Assembly (NCBI GenBank): GCA_030446485.1
Contig: JAUJNF010000006.1
Coordinates: 24,956 to 88,955 of the forward strand
Direction: 5' to 3'
DNA from: Thermoleophilaceae bacterium
Lineage (GTDB): Bacteria; Actinomycetota; Thermoleophilia; Solirubrobacterales; Thermoleophilaceae
DNA length: 64,000 nucleotides
Made by a program: the position numbers and the translations under genes. Positions 41,840-51,520 of the stretch are shown piece after piece. Each line of letters opens with the position of its first letter. Within the stretch, counting starts at the first letter, position 1. Under the pieces are notes generated by a model that was not told the origin of the DNA, made no database searches, and was given only the letters and a program-made list of their open reading frames with translations.

Positions 41840-42601
41840 TCAGCCGGGCCCGCCGGCGACCTGCTCGCGGGGGCACCAGAAGGTGGTGCGGCCCCCCACC
41901 GTGGCCCGCTCGAGCGGCGTCCCGCAGCGTGGGCAGGCCCCGCCGCGGCGGCGGGCGGGCATCAGGTTTCCGTTGTGCACTCCACCGCGGCTGATCGCGT
42001 CCCTCGTCGCGGCTCGCAGCGCGCGGCGCAGCGCGTCGAGCTCCTGGCTGTTGAGCTCGCCGGAGAGCCGAAGAGGCGAGAGGCGCGCGCGCCACAGCGT
42101 CTCGTCCGCGAGGAGGTTTCCGACGCCGGCGATCGTCGACTGGTCGAGGAGGCGCGCCTTGAGGGGCAGTGTGCCGCGGCCGACCCGTCGGCGGAATGCG
42201 TCGCGGCCGATCTCGGCGGCGTCCGGGCCGAGGCCCGAGAGGTCCGGGTCGAGCACGGCGCGCGACAGGCGCCGCTTGTCGCGCAGGGCCAGTCGTCCTC
42301 CGTCCACGAATGTCACCGAGAAGCGGTCCCAGCCGCGCGGTGCAGGCTCGCCGTCCACCACCACGTGCCCGGACATGCCGAGATGCAGGCCGAGCACGGG
42401 GCCGCTCGTCTCCACCCACATCGTCTTGCCGCGGCGGTGGGCGCTCTCGAGCACGCGGCCGGTGAGGGCGGCGGCGATCTCGCCCGGCGCGTGAGGACGG
42501 CAGACGAAGGTGTCGGCGTCATCCACGGCGGCGATCGTGCGTCCGAGGGCCCTGCTCGCGATTGCCGCACGAGCACGCTCGACCTCCGGGAGCTCAGGCA
42601 T
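41840..42601 (-). CDS. Formamidopyrimidine-DNA glycosylase family protein (Fpg/Nei)
   Basis: MPELPEVERARAAIASRALG; LLDQSTIAGVGNLLADETLWRA; C-terminal CPRCGTPL...FWCPREQ zinc finger. Confidence 0.9.
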   Translation of the reverse strand: MPELPEVERARAAIASRALGRTIAAVDDADTFVCRPHAPGEIAAALTGRVLESAHRRGKTMWVETSGPVLGLHLGMSGHVVVDGEPAPRGWDRFSVTFVDGGRLALRDKRRLSRAVLDPDLSGLGPDAAEIGRDAFRRRVGRGTLPLKARLLDQSTIAGVGNLLADETLWRARLSPLRLSGELNSQELDALRRALRAATRDAISRGGVHNGNLMPARRRGGACPRCGTPLERATVGGRTTFWCPREQVAGGPG

Positions 42602-42641
42602 TGGTGCGAAAAGCACGCATTGCGTTCTCTAGTCTGACCAT

Positions 42642-44933
42642 GTGGCGGACACGGGGGAACTGCAGTTCACTGTCGCTCGCGTGCTCTCGGAGTCGCCCGT
42701 CCTGGAGCGAGCCGCTCCGCGCATCCTGGCCACCCTCGGTGAGGGGCTCGGGTGGAGCCTTGGAGTCCTGTGGGAGGTGGCGCCCGGCGGTGATGTCCTG
42801 CGCGCCTACCACCTGTGGAGCGTGCCGGACTACGACCTGACGGCCTTCGCGGAGGCCACCCGCCGTACGGCACTCCCCGTCGGAGTGGGCCTTCCCGGGC
42901 AGGTGTGGTCGAGTGGACGGCCGACCTGGTTCGCCGAGCTCGCGGAGGACGACAACTTCGTGCGCGCGCCGGCCGCGAACGAGGCGGGGCTCCGGTCGGC
43001 GGTCGTCGTGCCGGTTTGGGGCCGTCGCAACCTGCTGGGCGTCATCGAGCTCTTCTCGATCGAGCGACGAGAGCTCGAGCCCGAGCTGCTCGAGGCGCTG
43101 CGCGCCATCGGAGGGCAGATCGGCCAGTACGTCGACAACAGCCGTGCCGAGGACGCCGTGCGGGCCAGCGAGGCGACCCGCGCGGCCATGCTCGAGTCGG
43201 CGCTCGACTGCATCGTGGCCATGGACCACAGGGGCTACGTGGTCGAGTTCAACCCGGCCGCCGAACGGACCTTCGGGTACCGCCGCGCCGAAGTGGTGGG
43301 TCGCTCGATGGCCGAGTCGATCGTGCCTCCCGCGCTCCGCGAGGCCCACCGCAAGGGACTCGCCCACTACCTCGCAACGGGGGAGGGCGCGATCATCGGG
43401 CAGCGCATAGAGATCGTCGGGATGCGCGCCGACGGGACCGAGCTCCCGGTCGAGCTCGCGGTCACGCGGGTCGCCGGCAGCGAGCCGCCCATGTTCACCG
43501 CCTACCTGCGCGACATCACCGAGAAGAAGCAGGCCGACGAGGAGCGTGCGCGCCTGCTCGAGCTCGAGCACGGGGCCCGCGTGCGCGCTGAGCGCGCTGA
43601 GCGCAGCGCCGCGTTCCTCGCCGAGGCGGGCGCCGTGCTCGGAGCCTCCCTCGACTACGACACCACGCTCCAGCAGGTGGCGAGCGTGGCCGTCCCGGGC
43701 TTTGCCGACTGGTGCGCCGTCGACATGCTGCAGCCGAGCGGCTCGATCAAGCGCGTGGCAGTCGCCCATCGGGACCCGGGCAAGCGAGAGAACCTCCTGG
43801 AGATCGCCCGCCGGTACCCGACGAACCCGAACGTCGGACCGGTCGCCGTCGCCCTGCGCACCGGACGGTCCGAGCTGCTACCCGAGATCTCGGACGAGCT
43901 GGTCCTGAGCATGGCCCACGATGCGGAGCATCTGCGCCTGCTGCGCTCGCTGCGCCCGGACGCCGCGGTGATCGCCCCGTTGTGGGTGGACGACAACATC
44001 ATCGGCGTGATGGCCTTGGCGGTCGCGGAGTCGGGGCGCCGCTACGACGAGTCCGACCTCGCGGTGGCCGAGGAGCTGGCCCGGCGGGCGGCGGCGGCCA
44101 TCGAGAACGCCCGCGTGTACCAGGACCGCAGCCACATCGCACACACCCTCCAGCAGAGCCTGCTGCCGCCCGCACTGCCGGCGATCCCCGGCTGGGAGGT
44201 GGCCGGGCGCTACCGGACGAGCGGAGAGGCGAACGAGGTGGGCGGGGACTTCTACGACCTCTTCCAGACCGCCGACTCCACCTGGGTCTTCGTCCTCGGC
44301 GACGTATCCGGCAAGGGAGCCTCGGCCGCCGCCGTGACGGCGCTTGCGCGCTACACGCTCCGGGCGGCGGCGATGCGCGAGCGCCGGCCGAGCGGAATGC
44401 TCGAGATCCTGAACGACGCGCTGTTGCTGCAGCGGGGACCGGAGGAGTTCTGCAGCGTGATCTGCGGGCTGCTCGAGCTGGCCGGAGGCCACCCGCGGCT
44501 GACCATCGCGAGCGGCGGCCATCCGCTGCCCTGGCTCCTCCGGGCGAGTGGCGAGGTGGAGGAGGTCGGCGCACCGGGGATGCTGCTGGGCATCGGGCCG
44601 GACCCCCTGCTCGAGGACCGCAACGTCGAGCTCGGGCCGGGTGACAGCCTGTTTCTGTTCACCGACGGGCTGGTCGACGCTCACGCGCCGGAGGTGATCA
44701 TCACCTCCGAGGATCTCCGCACGATCATGGCCTCGTGTTCAGGGCTCGAGCCGGCGAGGGCCGCGGAGCGGATCGAGCGGGCGGTGGTCGGGCAGCGCGA
44801 GTCCGAGGTGCGGGACGACATCGCCATCCTCGCGCTGCGGCTGAGCGCTACGAGAAACGGCGCGGCGCCCGGCCACGAGCCGGAGCTGGTGGCTCCGGGG
44901 GCCCCACCACAGCCTCCGGATCACACCACGTAG
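42642..44933 (+). CDS. GAF/PAS sensor PP2C (SpoIIE/RsbU-type) phosphatase
   Basis: GAF and PAS segments, then EVGGDFYDLFQ...VLGDVSGKGASAAAVTALARYTLR and LFLFTDGLVDAH. Confidence 0.9.
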   Translation: MADTGELQFTVARVLSESPVLERAAPRILATLGEGLGWSLGVLWEVAPGGDVLRAYHLWSVPDYDLTAFAEATRRTALPVGVGLPGQVWSSGRPTWFAELAEDDNFVRAPAANEAGLRSAVVVPVWGRRNLLGVIELFSIERRELEPELLEALRAIGGQIGQYVDNSRAEDAVRASEATRAAMLESALDCIVAMDHRGYVVEFNPAAERTFGYRRAEVVGRSMAESIVPPALREAHRKGLAHYLATGEGAIIGQRIEIVGMRADGTELPVELAVTRVAGSEPPMFTAYLRDITEKKQADEERARLLELEHGARVRAERAERSAAFLAEAGAVLGASLDYDTTLQQVASVAVPGFADWCAVDMLQPSGSIKRVAVAHRDPGKRENLLEIARRYPTNPNVGPVAVALRTGRSELLPEISDELVLSMAHDAEHLRLLRSLRPDAAVIAPLWVDDNIIGVMALAVAESGRRYDESDLAVAEELARRAAAAIENARVYQDRSHIAHTLQQSLLPPALPAIPGWEVAGRYRTSGEANEVGGDFYDLFQTADSTWVFVLGDVSGKGASAAAVTALARYTLRAAAMRERRPSGMLEILNDALLLQRGPEEFCSVICGLLELAGGHPRLTIASGGHPLPWLLRASGEVEEVGAPGMLLGIGPDPLLEDRNVELGPGDSLFLFTDGLVDAHAPEVIITSEDLRTIMASCSGLEPARAAERIERAVVGQRESEVRDDIAILALRLSATRNGAAPGHEPELVAPGAPPQPPDHTT

Positions 44934-45571
44934 GGGTCGACCGCCCTCAGCACCTCGTCGCGCTCCAGGGCCTCGTCGAAGGCCTCCGGCGCGATCTCGG
45001 CCCCGCGCTTGAGCCTGATCAGCGCCGCATGCCGCCCCTCCACCTGCGCGATCGTGCCGGCTGCGGCGAGCAGCTTCTTGTCCTTGATCTGCGGCGCGGC
45101 GCCGTTGTAGGCGCTCACCCCCGTGTCCTCGAAGGTCTGGGCGAGAGTCAGGTACTTCTCCTGGCTGGCGAACGCGTCCCCGAAGTCGACCTCGGGGTCC
45201 GGAACCGGCTCACCGCCCAGGTTGCGGATCATCGTCGTGAGCACGCTCACGTGCTCGGTCTCGTTGTCTCGCAGCTCCGTGGTCAGCTCCTTCAGGTCGC
45301 CGCTCAGGCCCCTGACCTCGGTGAGCGCCTGCTCATAGAAGGCGGCCTCGAGCACCTCGAGCGTGTAGGCGAAGTTGAGGATGTCGACGTCGCCCGACTC
45401 GCCCTCCGCCTCCTGGGCGATCACCTGGCGGACGAGCGGCGTAACGGCGGCGCCCCCGTAGATCGCGCCCGCGGCCAGGGCGCTGCGCAGCATGAACGCA
45501 CTGCGCGTCAGCCCACGGACCTCCACGGCGGCGAGCTCGGGCAGGACGAGCTTGGTGTTCGGCATGTTCAT
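44921..45571 (-). CDS. Ferritin-like domain protein with Tat-like signal
   Basis: LNFAYTLEVLEAAFYEQAL...RDNETEHVSVLTTMI. Confidence 0.8.
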   Translation of the reverse strand: MNMPNTKLVLPELAAVEVRGLTRSAFMLRSALAAGAIYGGAAVTPLVRQVIAQEAEGESGDVDILNFAYTLEVLEAAFYEQALTEVRGLSGDLKELTTELRDNETEHVSVLTTMIRNLGGEPVPDPEVDFGDAFASQEKYLTLAQTFEDTGVSAYNGAAPQIKDKKLLAAAGTIAQVEGRHAALIRLKRGAEIAPEAFDEALERDEVLRAVDPYVV

Positions 45572-45585
45572 TCCTTTCCGGCCGG

Positions 45586-46296
45586 CTAGGCGATGAAGGG
45601 CTTGACGAGCTTCATGACCTCGTCCATGGTCTTGGGCTTGGCGAACGCGCCGTCGGGCACGGCGCCGACGAACTCGCCGCTGCCCCGAAGGCCGTTGCCG
45701 GCCAGGTCGTTGAGCGCGGCGGCGTGGCGAGCCTCGACGGTGTGGATGGCCAGAGCGGCGTTGAGGATGTCCTCGCTCATGATCTTGTCGGCCTGGCCCA
45801 GGTAGGCCGAGGCGCCCACGTTCTCGACCATCGCGGCGGTGGCCAGGATCTTCGCCTCTCCGCCGGCAAGGACCGAGTCGAATTTCGTCTTCGGCTTCTC
45901 CACCGCGGGAGAGCCGAGCTGCTTCACCACGCCGCTCAGCGCGTCGACGTGCTCCTGCTCGTTCTCTCCGATCCGCTTGGCCATGTCGACGAGCTTGGGA
46001 TCCTTCACCACGCCGCTCGCGATCACCTTCTCGTAGAAGTCGGCTTCGATCAGCTCGAGCAACAGGGCGTACTGGGTGATCTCCAGGTCGCTGCCCCCCT
46101 GCGAGGCCGGGTCGTTGACGCCGCCCTGCACCCGCTCTCCCTCGCTGCCCTCCGAGCCGCTGCCGCACGCCGCCACCAGGGCCGCGAAGGCGGTGGCAGC
46201 GCCAGCTCCCCCGACCATCTGCATGAATCGCTTGCGCGACGCCCCATCGGCCACGCGCTCCCGCAGCTCCGCGCCCCCAGCCTGCCTGTGCTCCAT
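45586..46296 (-). CDS. Ferritin-like domain Tat lipoprotein
   Basis: RKRFMQMVGGAGAATAFAALVAACGSG; ALLLELIEADFYEKVI...GENEQEHVDALSGVV. Confidence 0.8.
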   Translation of the reverse strand: MEHRQAGGAELRERVADGASRKRFMQMVGGAGAATAFAALVAACGSGSEGSEGERVQGGVNDPASQGGSDLEITQYALLLELIEADFYEKVIASGVVKDPKLVDMAKRIGENEQEHVDALSGVVKQLGSPAVEKPKTKFDSVLAGGEAKILATAAMVENVGASAYLGQADKIMSEDILNAALAIHTVEARHAAALNDLAGNGLRGSGEFVGAVPDGAFAKPKTMDEVMKLVKPFIA

Positions 46297-46364
46297 CGCT
46301 CCCCCTCGATTGCCGAGCGCCGCACTCTACGCACAACGAGCGGCGTCCCGCGCCGGTCGCCAGA

Positions 46365-46919
46365 ATGAGGCTCGTGACCTCCCTGCGCGGCCAGCTGCTC
46401 GTGGCCTCACCGGCGCTGGTGGACCCGAACTTCCGGCGCGCGGTGGTGCTGGTGGCCGAGCACGGCGAGGACGGCGCCATGGGTGTTGTGTTGAACAGGC
46501 CAAGCGAGATCCGGGTGTCCGACGCGCTTCCCGGGCTTCTCACCGTCATAGCCGACGACGAGCCGGTCTTCCGCGGTGGACCGGTGGGCCCGGAGGGCGT
46601 CGTGGTGCTCGCCCGGTTCAGTGAGCCGGGGCGTGCCGTGGCCCCGATCGCACCCGACGTCGGCTTCGTGGGCGCCCACGAGGAAGTGGACGACCTGGCC
46701 GGCGTGGTGCGGCGGGCCCGCGCCTTCGCCGGCCATGCCGGCTGGGGGCCCGGCCAGCTCGATGCCGAGCTGCGCGACGACGGATGGATCCTGGCCGAGG
46801 CCGAGCCTGACGACCTGTTCACCGAGGATCCCGAGGCCCTGTGGCGCCGAGTGCTCGAGCGCAAGGGCGGCCGCTACGCCCTGGTGGCGCAGATGCCGCT
46901 TGACCCCTCGCTGAACTGA
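46365..46919 (+). CDS. YqgE/AlgH family protein
   Basis: LRGQLLVASPALVDPNFRRAVVLVAEHGEDGAMGVVLNRPSE. Confidence 0.88.
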   Translation: MRLVTSLRGQLLVASPALVDPNFRRAVVLVAEHGEDGAMGVVLNRPSEIRVSDALPGLLTVIADDEPVFRGGPVGPEGVVVLARFSEPGRAVAPIAPDVGFVGAHEEVDDLAGVVRRARAFAGHAGWGPGQLDAELRDDGWILAEAEPDDLFTEDPEALWRRVLERKGGRYALVAQMPLDPSLN

Positions 46920-46942
46920 GAGCAGGGCGGCTGGCCCGTCTG

Positions 46943-47267
46943 TCAGGTGGGCAGCACAACCGTCTTCAGCACGGTGCACTCGTCGATCGAGTAGCCGAGC
47001 CCCTCGCGGCCGATGCCCGAGTCCGGCTTGCGGCCGCCGAACGGGAAGTGGCCGACCCCGTGCGCCGGCGCGTCGTTCACGTGCACCATCCCGCACTCGA
47101 GCGCCCGCGCGGCGCCCCAGGCGCTGTCCAGTGCCGTCGATCGGGGAGCGCACCTCGAAGGTCCCGCCGCCGGCGGCCGGGCGCCACTCGCCGCCGATCA
47201 GGAGCCGCAGGGTCGCCGGGCCTCCGCCGGGATCCGGCTCCACGGCGGGGTGAAACAAGGAGGGCAA
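46943..47267 (-). pseudogene. Aldehyde dehydrogenase remnant: N-terminus joined to C-terminus with the central domain absent
   Basis: [25 protein letters not shown] (N-term) followed out of frame by [62 protein letters not shown] (C-term). Confidence 0.8.
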
Positions 47268-47368
47268 GTCGACCGCTGGTCGTGAGACGTCGCGGGATCT
47301 CGAGGAGGGGCGTGCGGGAACAGCTCGCCACGCGATCCAGCTCGCGTGGTGGTGCGCCGACACGCCGG

Positions 47369-47605
47369 CTATCCGGCCCGGTGGCCGATCACGTGGCTCA
47401 CCATCCGGCAGCCCGGACAGGCGCCTGCGAAGGACTCGCCGGAAAGCTGCTCGCGCACCCGCTCGGGCAACGGCGGCGGCTCCTCGCCGCGCGCGCGTGC
47501 CTCCTTGGCCAGCGACTCGTAGCGCGGCTCGTGGTCGTGCTCCTCGAATCCGATCGGAGAGCCGCACCAGGGACAGAACTGCGGGCGCTGCGGGGCCGTC
47601 GACAC
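47369..47605 (-). CDS. Small double zinc-ribbon protein in the hyp cluster
   Basis: FCPWCGSPIGF and GACPGCRMVSHVIGH; GTG start just 3' of hypE. Confidence 0.7.
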   Translation of the reverse strand: MSTAPQRPQFCPWCGSPIGFEEHDHEPRYESLAKEARARGEEPPPLPERVREQLSGESFAGACPGCRMVSHVIGHRAG

Positions 47606-47609
47606 TCGG

Positions 47610-48698
47610 TCAGCAGATGCGGGGCAGGGGATCGCCGGCCAGCATGTCCACCACGCGGCTGCCGCCGAACGCGGTGTCGAGCACGACCATGCCCGGGGGC
47701 TCGGCACGTACCTCGCCCACCACGGCGGCGTCCGCGCCGAGGGGGTGGGAGCGCAACGCGGCCACCGCCCGCTCGGCAGCCTCGGCGGCGACGATCGCCA
47801 CCAGCTTGCCCTCATTGGCCACGTACAGCGGATCGATCCCCAGGATCTCGCAGGCGCCGTTCACCTCCGGGCGCACCGGCAGGGCGGCCTCGTCGAGCGT
47901 GATTCCCACCCCGGCGGCCATCGCCAGCTCGCACATCACGGTGGCCAGCCCCCCGCGGGTGGGATCGCGCAGGCAGCGCACCTCGTCGGTGGCCTCGAGC
48001 AGTGTCGCCACCAGCTCGTGGAGCGGCGCGCTGTCGCTCTCGAGGTCCACCTCCAGCTCGAGCTCCCCGCGGGCGATCATGATCGCCATGCCGTGATCTC
48101 CCAGCGTGCCCGACACGATCACGCGGTCGCCGGTACGGATGGCCGCCGGCCCGAGCTTGAGGTCGTGGTCCACGGTCGCCACCCCCGAGGTGCACACGTA
48201 CAGGCCGTCGGCCTTGCCCCGCTCGACCACTTTCGTGTCGCCGGCCACGACCGCCACCCCCGCGTCCCTGGCCGCCCTCCCCATCGAGGCCGCCACCCGC
48301 TGCAGGTCGGCGGTCGGGAAGCCCTCCTCAATGATGAAGCCCGCGGACAGGTACAGCGGCCGTCCGCCCGCCATGGCCAGGTCGTTCACCGTCCCGTTCA
48401 CCGCCAGCTCGCCGATGTCGCCGCCGGGGAAGAAGAGAGGCTTCACGACGTAGGAGTCGGTCGAGAGGGCCACGCCCGGGCCGACCTCGTCGTAGAGCCT
48501 GAAGCTCGCGCTGTCCCCCATGGGCTCGAGCAGCGGGTTGCCGAGCTCCTTCATGAACAGGGTCTCTACGAGCACGTGGGTGGACTTGCCACCGGCGCCG
48601 TGAGCGAGCGTCACGTGCTCGTCCATCAGCTTCACGTGCGGCCGCCGCCGCCGGCGCTCGATCGCGTCGAGCACGTCCTGCTCGGTGCGCGCCGCCAT
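47610..48698 (-). CDS. hypE: Hydrogenase expression/formation protein HypE
   Basis: LAHGAGGKSTHVLVETLF, VVAGDTKVVERGKADGLYV, C-terminal DPLPRIC. Confidence 0.95.
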   Translation of the reverse strand: MAARTEQDVLDAIERRRRRPHVKLMDEHVTLAHGAGGKSTHVLVETLFMKELGNPLLEPMGDSASFRLYDEVGPGVALSTDSYVVKPLFFPGGDIGELAVNGTVNDLAMAGGRPLYLSAGFIIEEGFPTADLQRVAASMGRAARDAGVAVVAGDTKVVERGKADGLYVCTSGVATVDHDLKLGPAAIRTGDRVIVSGTLGDHGMAIMIARGELELEVDLESDSAPLHELVATLLEATDEVRCLRDPTRGGLATVMCELAMAAGVGITLDEAALPVRPEVNGACEILGIDPLYVANEGKLVAIVAAEAAERAVAALRSHPLGADAAVVGEVRAEPPGMVVLDTAFGGSRVVDMLAGDPLPRIC

Positions 48699-48703
48699 CC
48701 GGT

Positions 48704-49866
48704 TCAGGAGCCGGCCGGGTGCGCCGCGACCGCCAGGGACTCCCGAGCCTCGGTCGCACGACCGCGCCGCCGTGCCAGGCGGCCGTAGTTGTAGTAGGCG
48801 GCGCAGGCGCCCTCGCTGGAGACCATGCACGTGCCGATCGGGCGCTCCGGGGTGCACGCCGTGCCGAAGACCTTGCACTCCCACGGCTTGATCACGCCCT
48901 TCAGGACCTCACCGCACTGGCAGGCCTTGGGGTCGGCCACGCGCACGCCGGGCAGCTCGAAGCGCACCTCGGCGTCCCAGGCGGCGAACTCCGGGCGCAG
49001 CTTGAGGGCGCTCTGGGAGATGAAGCCAAGGCCGCGCCACTCGAACGTCGTGCGCAGCTCCATCGTCTGGGCGATCGCCTTCAGCGCCAGCGGGTTGCCC
49101 TCCTCGCGGACCACGCGCGCGTACTGGTTCTCCACCTCGCTGCGGCCCTCGGCGAGCTGGCGCATGACCATGTAGACGCCCTGCAGCACGTCGAGCGGCT
49201 CGAACCCGGAGACCACCACCGGCCGCGCGTAGTCACGGGCGATGAAGCGGTAGGGGCGGTTGCCGATCACGGTCGACACGTGGCCCGGCCCCAGGAAGCC
49301 GTCGAGGCGCAGGTCGGGCGAGTCGAGGATGGCCCGGATCGCCGGGATGATCGTCACGTGGTTGGCGAACAAATAGAAGTTCGAGATCCCCTCGGCGCGG
49401 GCTCGGAGCAGCGTGAGCGCGGTGGAGGAGCCGTGGTCTCGAAGCCGATCGCGAAGAAGACGACCTCGCGGCTCGGGTTTTGCCGGGCCACCTTCAGGGC
49501 GTCGAGCGGCGAGTACACCATCCGCACGTCCGCCCCGCGCGCCTTGGCGTCGAGCAGGGAGCCGCGGGTCGAGGGCACCCGCATCATGTCGCCGAACGTC
49601 GTGAAGATCACCTCGGGGCGCTCGGCCAGGGCGATCGCGTCGTCCTGGCGGCCCATCGGGATCACGCACACCGGGCACCCGGGCCCGTGCACGAGCTCGA
49701 TCTCGGGCGGCAGCACGTCCTCGACGCCGTGCTTGTAGATGGCGTGCGTGTGCCCACCGCACACCTCCATCAGCTTGTAGTGGCGTCCCGGCTCGACCAG
49801 CGCGGAGATCTCCTCCGCCATTCGACGCGCGTGGTCGCTCGAGCGGTACTCGTCCACGAACCTCAT
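48704..49866 (-). CDS. hypD: Hydrogenase formation protein HypD (one apparent frameshift)
   Basis: [36 protein letters not shown]; frame switches near 49425; [47 protein letters not shown]. Confidence 0.93.
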
Positions 49867-51245
49867 CGCAGGTCTACGATCGCCTCGAGCAGCAGGTGAT
49901 AGATGGTGGCATGGGCCTCCTGGAGGCGCGGCACGTAGTCGCTGCCCACCACGAACAGGTGGTCGAGCCAGTCGAGCTCGGCCAGGCGCCCGCCGTCGTA
50001 GCCGGTGATCGCCACCGTGAGCATCTGTCGGCGGCGGGCCTCTTCCAGCCCGGCCACCACGTTGCGCGACGACCCGCTGGTGGAGATGGCAAGGGCGACG
50101 TCGCCGGCGCGCCCGAGCGGAATGAGCTGGCGGGCGAACACGTTGTCGAAGCCCACGTCGTTGGCCACGGCGGTGACGGTTGCCACGTCGCCCGTCAGGC
50201 ACACGGCCGGCCACCCGCGCGCCAGGAAGTCACCCGCCGCGTCCTGGGCGTCGGTGGAGGAGCCGCCGTTGCCGAAGGCGATCAGGCGGCCACCGGCCTC
50301 CAGACGCTCGCGCACCGCCGCGGCGCAGCCCTCGACGGCCGCGAGGTCGATTGCCCGCTGCAGCTCGATGGTGTCGGCGCCCTTGCGGACGGTCGAGGCC
50401 CGCACGTCGGCCAGGACGGTCTCGAGATCGTGCTCCTGCGACTCCAGGAAGGGGTAGAGAAAGCCGGTCGGATCCTCGGGCGCGGGTGCGGCCGCGGGCT
50501 CCGGATCGGAGCGCTCCGGCAGCCGCTCGAGCGCCACGCCGGCGTGGCACAGCAGCACGTCGCCCACACACGCGCCCTCGACGAGGTCGACCGCCACCTC
50601 CTCGCGCAGGCCATCCCGCTCGATCATCGCCATGCTCCCGCGCAGGCCCACGACGCGGGCCTCGACCGCGACGTCGCCGCACGTGATGCAGGCCTCGTCG
50701 AGGAGCCCTGGGTGCTCGAAGAACACGTGCACGAGCTCCCACAGCACGTGGTAGGCCGTCTCCTGCGCCTCCTGCACGACCTGCGGGTCGTCGCTCGCCA
50801 CCGAGAACGAGTGATCCGCGCCGCCGGTAGTCCCGCCACCGGTCAGCGCGATCGTGAGCAGGCCGCGCCGCCGCGCCTCGGCGAGGAACGCCGTGACGGC
50901 GGGCTCCTGGGCGCCGTGGCTGATGCCCATCGCGATGTCGCCCGCCCGGCCCAGGCGGCCCAGGCTCGAGGCGCCGGTGGGGTCGTTCACCGGGGCGAGC
51001 GCCGGCAGCGCGCGCTTGCCCACGATCACCGGGTGCATGAACTCGACCGCCACGTGGGCAGCGTCGGTGGCGGCCGCCCCCGTCCCAAAGGGGATGAGCA
51101 CCCCGCCGCGGGCGAAGGCGCGTGCCATGTCGTGGCAGGCGCGCGCGATCCGGTCGCCGTCCCGCGCGAACAGCGACGACAGCGCGTCGCGCCGGGCGTC
51201 GAGCAGCGGGGAGAGCCGACCGGCGGTCGGCGCGGAGGCGCTCAC
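49863..51245 (-). CDS. SIS-HypC-SIS fusion protein (GmhA-like phosphosugar isomerase domains flanking a HypC-like domain)
   Basis: First [25 protein letters not shown]; HypC-like: [54 protein letters not shown]; second [27 protein letters not shown]...[14 protein letters not shown]. Confidence 0.85.
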   Translation of the reverse strand: MSASAPTAGRLSPLLDARRDALSSLFARDGDRIARACHDMARAFARGGVLIPFGTGAAATDAAHVAVEFMHPVIVGKRALPALAPVNDPTGASSLGRLGRAGDIAMGISHGAQEPAVTAFLAEARRRGLLTIALTGGGTTGGADHSFSVASDDPQVVQEAQETAYHVLWELVHVFFEHPGLLDEACITCGDVAVEARVVGLRGSMAMIERDGLREEVAVDLVEGACVGDVLLCHAGVALERLPERSDPEPAAAPAPEDPTGFLYPFLESQEHDLETVLADVRASTVRKGADTIELQRAIDLAAVEGCAAAVRERLEAGGRLIAFGNGGSSTDAQDAAGDFLARGWPAVCLTGDVATVTAVANDVGFDNVFARQLIPLGRAGDVALAISTSGSSRNVVAGLEEARRRQMLTVAITGYDGGRLAELDWLDHLFVVGSDYVPRLQEAHATIYHLLLEAIVDLR

Positions 51246-51520
51246 TCGATCGAGCTCGACTTCAGCTCTTCGAGCTCGGACTCGTAGTGCTCGCCGAGCG
51301 TCTCCATGAACTCGATCGTGGAGCGCGCCTCCTCCTCGTCGATCTTCGACATGGCGAAGCCCACGTGGATCAGGACCCAGTCGCCCATGCCCACGGCCTC
51401 GGGGCCGTCGCTCAGCAGGGCGACGTTGACGTTGCGCCTGACGCCCGACACCTCGGCCTTGGCGATGTGGTGCTCGGCGTCGACGAAGTCGACGATCTGG
51501 CCGGGAATCCCTAGGCACAT
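51242..51520 (-). CDS. hypC: Hydrogenase maturation chaperone HypC
   Basis: MCLGIPGQIVDFVDAEHHIAKAEVSGVRRNVNVALL...GDWVLIHVGFAMSKIDEEEA. Confidence 0.94.
   Translation of the reverse strand: MCLGIPGQIVDFVDAEHHIAKAEVSGVRRNVNVALLSDGPEAVGMGDWVLIHVGFAMSKIDEEEARSTIEFMETLGEHYESELEELKSSSIE

Noticed and set aside
49400-49450. Programmed frameshift in hypD
   Set aside because: No slippery heptamer recognised and the window has many similar indels; sequencing error is simpler
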